A stretch of DNA of 64,000 nucleotides from Rachycentron canadum. Lineage: Eukaryota > Chordata > Actinopteri > Carangiformes > Rachycentridae. The notes beneath the pieces were generated by a model that saw nothing but the letters and a program-made list of their open reading frames with translations, had not been told where the DNA came from and made no database searches. Within the stretch, counting starts at the first letter, position 1. The number at the start of each line of letters is the position of its first letter. A program made the position numbers and the translations under genes. The DNA lies in contig CM076663.1 of NCBI GenBank assembly GCA_038496675.1, positions 19,370,348 to 19,434,347 of the forward strand, written 5' to 3'. Positions 60,546 to 64,000 of the stretch are shown piece after piece.

Positions 60546-61425
60546 CCACCCACTGCCTCTACCACAATCCATCTCACGCTGCTTCAGCTTCCCTCCAGGC
60601 CACCGTCTTTAAAGCAAAGTCTTCATTTGTGCTTCATCAGCAGCAGCAGAAGGTGGGCACGGTGGGGCGTTTGATTTTGCCGTAATAACCTGGGATTTGA
60701 TTATTATTGTAATCCTTAAACTGGGACGTGAATATCATATGAAAAGCATTTTCTCCCATGTTTCAAATTCCAAATCTTGCACAGCAGAATAATCATGACC
60801 AGATGATGGTGAAATGCGTTATTAGATTATGAATTTTCCCTAATAGAGGTTTGTTATCTAATTCGGCTGCCTGCCACAAAAACTCAATGCATTGATTAGT
60901 TTCCAGGAAGACAAATTGGACATAAAATTTTCATTGCTCCGGTGCAGTCATAAATATTAAATGCTCATATCCAAGATGAAGTCGAGTTCAGCTCCTTTTT
61001 TTTTTTTTTTCTTTTCTCTTTTTCCAACAAGAACATAATATCTCAGCAGCAAACATACTTCCTTTCAACATTTTGGGATTTATTGCTCATCATACATTCA
61101 GGCAGAGTTGGTGTTCGAGAACAGAAAGCTTATTTTCCTTTTCCTGCTTTGTCATTTTCTGTGCTTTACTGGAGCAGAAAGAGGTACAATCACTCTGCTT
61201 TTATTTTGTGACACATTATCGAGCTATTTTGTGAATATAATGCCCAGCATTTCGAGTACGACTTATCTTCACAATGCAAAATTAAGGATATTAATCATAT
61301 TCCTGTCAAAAGCAAGTCTTGCATTCTCTGTGTGTTTACAAGTAAGCTGATTGATTTTTGTTTTTATTTGTGGCTGCTTGTTTAGTGTCCCCACAGATTG
61401 GCTCCACTGACAACACGGCAAACAA
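60546..61425. other. Intergenic, unique-looking non-coding stretch
   Basis: No repeat family is recognised apart from a T/C-rich run near 61,000. 60,660-60,980 is rich in ATTA/TAAT-type motifs without simple-sequence structure. No coding exon is supported. Confidence 0.5.
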
Positions 61426-61975
61426 CAATGGAGTTAGCGCGTTAGCACTCTGACATTTGCTCATTATTACCGTTTTAAATTGTGAGCTAATGACGGTGCC
61501 AGACTGTCCAATGCAGCATCTTCAGGCAGCTAGCAAGGATATCTGGGAGTACACCAAACCAGGCCTCTGACAATCTATCACCTGTATTAACCAGAATCAT
61601 TTTGCTGGCATCCGGGGGAAACATACCACGAGCATGGCTAATCAGAAAGCTATTATTTAACCTTCATGCTCACAAAGGCATCGTAAATGTAATATCATAA
61701 TGCTTACCAAGTTCCATGCAAGTCCAGCCTGTTATAGCATGCTAACTTTTATCATTTATTAGCAATAAGAACAGAGTGCAAGCATCCACAAAAGCAGTTG
61801 AGCAAAAGGGAGTCACGAATATCTGAACCAAAATTTCACTGCAATTCATCCAATGGTTTCTCCGATATTTCAATGAAAACCAGAAATGTCAACCTCAGAG
61901 TGATGCAAGAGGAATGTGATGAGATGATCAGTGCATTGGAAGTTATCCTCTAAGGACCATGAACCTCCGAACCAA
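61426..61975 (+). repeat. Interspersed repeat family G, long copy
   Basis: Contains 'gcgttagcactctgacattt', 'gcatgctaacttttatc', 'cactgcaattcatccaatgg', 'tccgatatttcaatgaaaacc', 'agaaatgtcaacctcag' and 'taaggaccatgaacctccg'. The block order matches 29,385-29,660. It resembles a very common percomorph repeat of uncertain class. Confidence 0.6.
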
Positions 61976-61987
61976 AGGTTCTGTTCA

Positions 61988-62180
61988 TAAAAATGGACGT
62001 AGACTCAGGGTCTGTAAAGTGAAGCCAATGCTGAAGAGCTTTAAACCTGCTTCTATCTAATGACCATCAGGGGGCGACTCCACTGGTTGTAGTCAGGTTG
62101 TATCCTATACTTCTCCTCCAAATATGGTTTCTTCTGGTTTCATACAAACAAGATGGCGACGTCAAAATTACAAACTTGTA
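61988..62180 (+). repeat. MITE-like repeat family A, internally deleted copy
   Basis: The 5' part ('tggacgtagactcagggtc', 'agccaatgctgaagagc', TAATGACCATCAGGGGGCGA) joins directly to the 3' part ('cctccaaatatggtttc', 'acaagatggcgacg'), omitting about 250 bases of core. It sits inside the family G copy, whose matching sequence resumes at about 62,230, so the MITE inserted later. Confidence 0.75.
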
Positions 62181-62229
62181 GTTGTTTGTTGCTAAGATAT
62201 TTGACCAAAAACCAGAACTGTTAAACTCC

Positions 62230-62345
62230 ACGAATGATCATTAATATCTACACCACAGTTCAATGGTAACTGATGTGATGGTTTGTCAAGCCATTTCAGC
62301 CTGGACTAAAGTGGTGAACCTTAACCCCCTGTTGCCATCCCCCAT
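62230..62345 (+). repeat. Interspersed repeat family G, distal part
   Basis: 'catttcagcctggactaaag' and 'tggtgaaccttaacccc' plus 'ttgccatccc' resemble the distal end of the family. This is the probable continuation of the copy at 61,426-61,975 beyond the nested MITE. Confidence 0.45.
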
Positions 62346-63157
62346 CCCATGTTGCATGCGCGGATGAAAACAAGTTAAAGATGTGCACAAGTACCACTGT
62401 TCCCGCTCTCTTGCTACATTTAGGCGTCTGGCCAGGATGTCGGCAGATTAATTAGTTCCACACATGTTCTGTTGCAGAAACAGCTTGACAGTGTGAAAAC
62501 CAGCCAACCAATTTAGAGATGAGAAGTCTTCTCACAATCTGTTGATAAGGACCCACATGCTCAGAGTTCATAATTATAGGATTCATTTAAACCAGACTAT
62601 GAAGGGCCTGATACACCTCATCAAAGCCATAGGTTGACCTGGTACGATTCGCTCTCCATCAGGGCTCACGGAGACACTGAGTCACTAATTTTAAAGGACT
62701 TAACACGCACAGTCTTTTGTAAATTGTAAGGTATTGTTTTCATTTCCTCCTGAATTATCCCTTTCTGACACAACTTCCGACACACGAAAGCGTGTGGCAC
62801 TACATCCGAGATAAAACGAGTTAATCACATCAGGCAGGTATCTTCCAATGTTCCCTTTGGTGTTTGAAACAACAAAGAAGGAAAGATGGATTGTGAAGTT
62901 CACATTCAGCCGTAATGAGATAGCAACACAAATAGATCCCTTCATGGTAAAAACTGAAGAGTCTTGGGAAGGCATCTACCAGATTCATCTCAGACTGTCG
63001 TGTATTGAAGGTAACATCTCTTCTGACAGACAAAATGATGTTATTTGATGTAACAGGGACATGATGGGGTTCAGCAAGGTTTTCCCTAGTATGTGATAAA
63101 CTAGGTATTTTAAAAGCAGTATGACGGCTGAACAGATCACTGATATATACTGTATGT
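62346..63157. other. Intergenic, no gene recognised
   Basis: No classifiable repeat or coding exon. The overlapping minus-strand frames at 62,700-63,165 lack recognisable domains. Confidence 0.5.
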
Positions 63158-63878
63158 TTGTACACTGATCAGCCACAACATCATCACACTGACAGTGGTG
63201 GATCTATCAGGCAGCAGCTGAACATTTAGTCCTGAAGTTGTGATGTGACGACTGAGTCAGAGCTTCTCCAACACTGCAGCTCTGTGGGATGTTCCTGGGC
63301 TGCAGTGGTCAGGACCTACCAGAAGTGGTCCAAGGAGGGAAAACCACTGGACCACAGACAGGGTCAGGGGCGGCCAATGTTCACTGATGCGTATGGGGAG
63401 ATTCTGGGAAACCTTGGGTCCATTCATGTGGATGTTACTTCGACTCGTCCCACCTCCCTAAACATGGTTCAGACCAAGTCCCCCCCTTCATGGAAACAGT
63501 CTTCCCTAATGGCAGTGGCCTCTTTCAGCAGGATGATGCTCCCTGTCACTGCAACAATGGTTCAGGAGCTTTGAGGAACAACAACCAGTTCAAGGTGTTG
63601 ACTTGGCTCCAAAGTCCCCAGATCTCAGTCCAATCCAGCATCTGTGGGATGAGCTGGACCAACAAGTCTGATCCATGGAGGCTCCACCTCACAACTTCAG
63701 GACTTCAAGGATCAGCTGCTAACGTCTTGGTCCAGATACCACAGCTCAGCTTCAGAGGTCTAGAGGAGTCCAGGCCTCCAGGGTCAGGACTGTTTTGGAG
63801 GCAAAAGGGGAACCTACACAATATTAGGCAGGTGGTCATAATGATGTGGCTGACTGGTGTTTCTGTGTCTGTATGTAC
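63158..63878 (+). mobile_element. Internally deleted Tc1-like transposon
   Basis: Terminal inverted repeats are visible: ACACTGATCAGCCACAACAT at the left, and the right end complements to ACACCAGTCAGCCACATCAT. Between them a decayed Tc1-type transposase is readable on the + strand: VVRTYQKWSKEGKPLDHRQGQGRP (the DNA-binding/linker region), then fragments equivalent to QQDDAPCH (the DDE catalytic-region block, 'caggatgatgctccctgtca') and a C-terminal part read from 'ctccaaagtccccagatctc'. Much of the central domain is deleted and frames are broken. Length is about 720 bp against roughly 1.2-1.6 kb for intact relatives. Confidence 0.85.
63480..63760 (+). pseudogene. Tc1-like transposase C-terminal pseudogene fragment
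   Basis: Reads QQDDAPCHCNNGSGALRNNNQ, then (after frame loss) 'cttggctccaaagtcccc', equivalent to the WP.NSPDLNPIEHLWD block of Tc1 transposases, with 'ccaatccagcatctgtggg' as the NPIEHLWD remnant. Multiple frameshifts exclude function. Confidence 0.75.
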
Positions 63879-64000
63879 TCAATAATTCATACAAAGTGAG
63901 GGAAGTAAGAAAATCACTTGAAATCAATATCTGGTGGGGCTGAGTCTCTTCTGTCTTTTCATGTGATCCCTGACTGACTCCATGAAGTTAGGTTCAGGAC

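Noticed and set aside
59725..60612. Long + strand frame ending in proline/threonine repeats
   Set aside because: It crosses the 398-N gap and a CCCCAC array; the N-terminal part has no recognisable domain.

Overview
The window is vertebrate nuclear DNA, almost certainly from a teleost and probably a percomorph-type fish. The evidence is one intron-split class A GPCR gene with canonical GT-AG junctions, abundant CA/GT microsatellites, short dispersed repeats of the kind common in percomorph genomes, and two runs of N that mark assembly gaps. It holds no bacterial features, CRISPR array, rRNA or tRNA gene.

The only protein-coding gene I can support is a delta-type opioid receptor (oprd1) on the + strand, in three coding exons: 8023-8273, 20724-21079 and 22591-23120. 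Splicing gives 378 residues, against 372 in human OPRD1, with the same exon layout (phase 2, then phase 1). A TATA box with an adjacent CRE-like site lies at about 7660-7682. The predicted 5' UTR carries a CA repeat and an upstream ATG whose frame overlaps the receptor start. Introns are about 12.4 kb and 1.5 kb. A 3' UTR probably follows for 1.2 kb or more and contains a perfect 21-bp inverted repeat.

Positions 1-5600 are intergenic with a few repeat fragments. Positions 5630-7200 hold two copies of a repeat family just upstream of the promoter. Positions 24,400-64,000 are a gene-poor stretch with many transposon remnants: at least ten copies of one MITE-like family (family A), a minus-strand L2/Rex1-like LINE fragment (38.5-39.5 kb), an internally deleted Tc1-like element (63.16-63.88 kb), tRNA-headed SINE-like copies, a polypurine GGAGA minisatellite and a C-rich array (both interrupted by gaps), and several dinucleotide repeats.

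The observation most worth following up is in the receptor. At the two positions that most distinguish human delta from mu receptors in the extracellular pocket (6.58 and 7.35), this delta-like protein carries the mu residues Lys293 and Trp309. Other leads are the overlapping upstream ORF, several perfect inverted repeats, and a chimeric MITE subfamily. I found no sign of a new multi-gene system.
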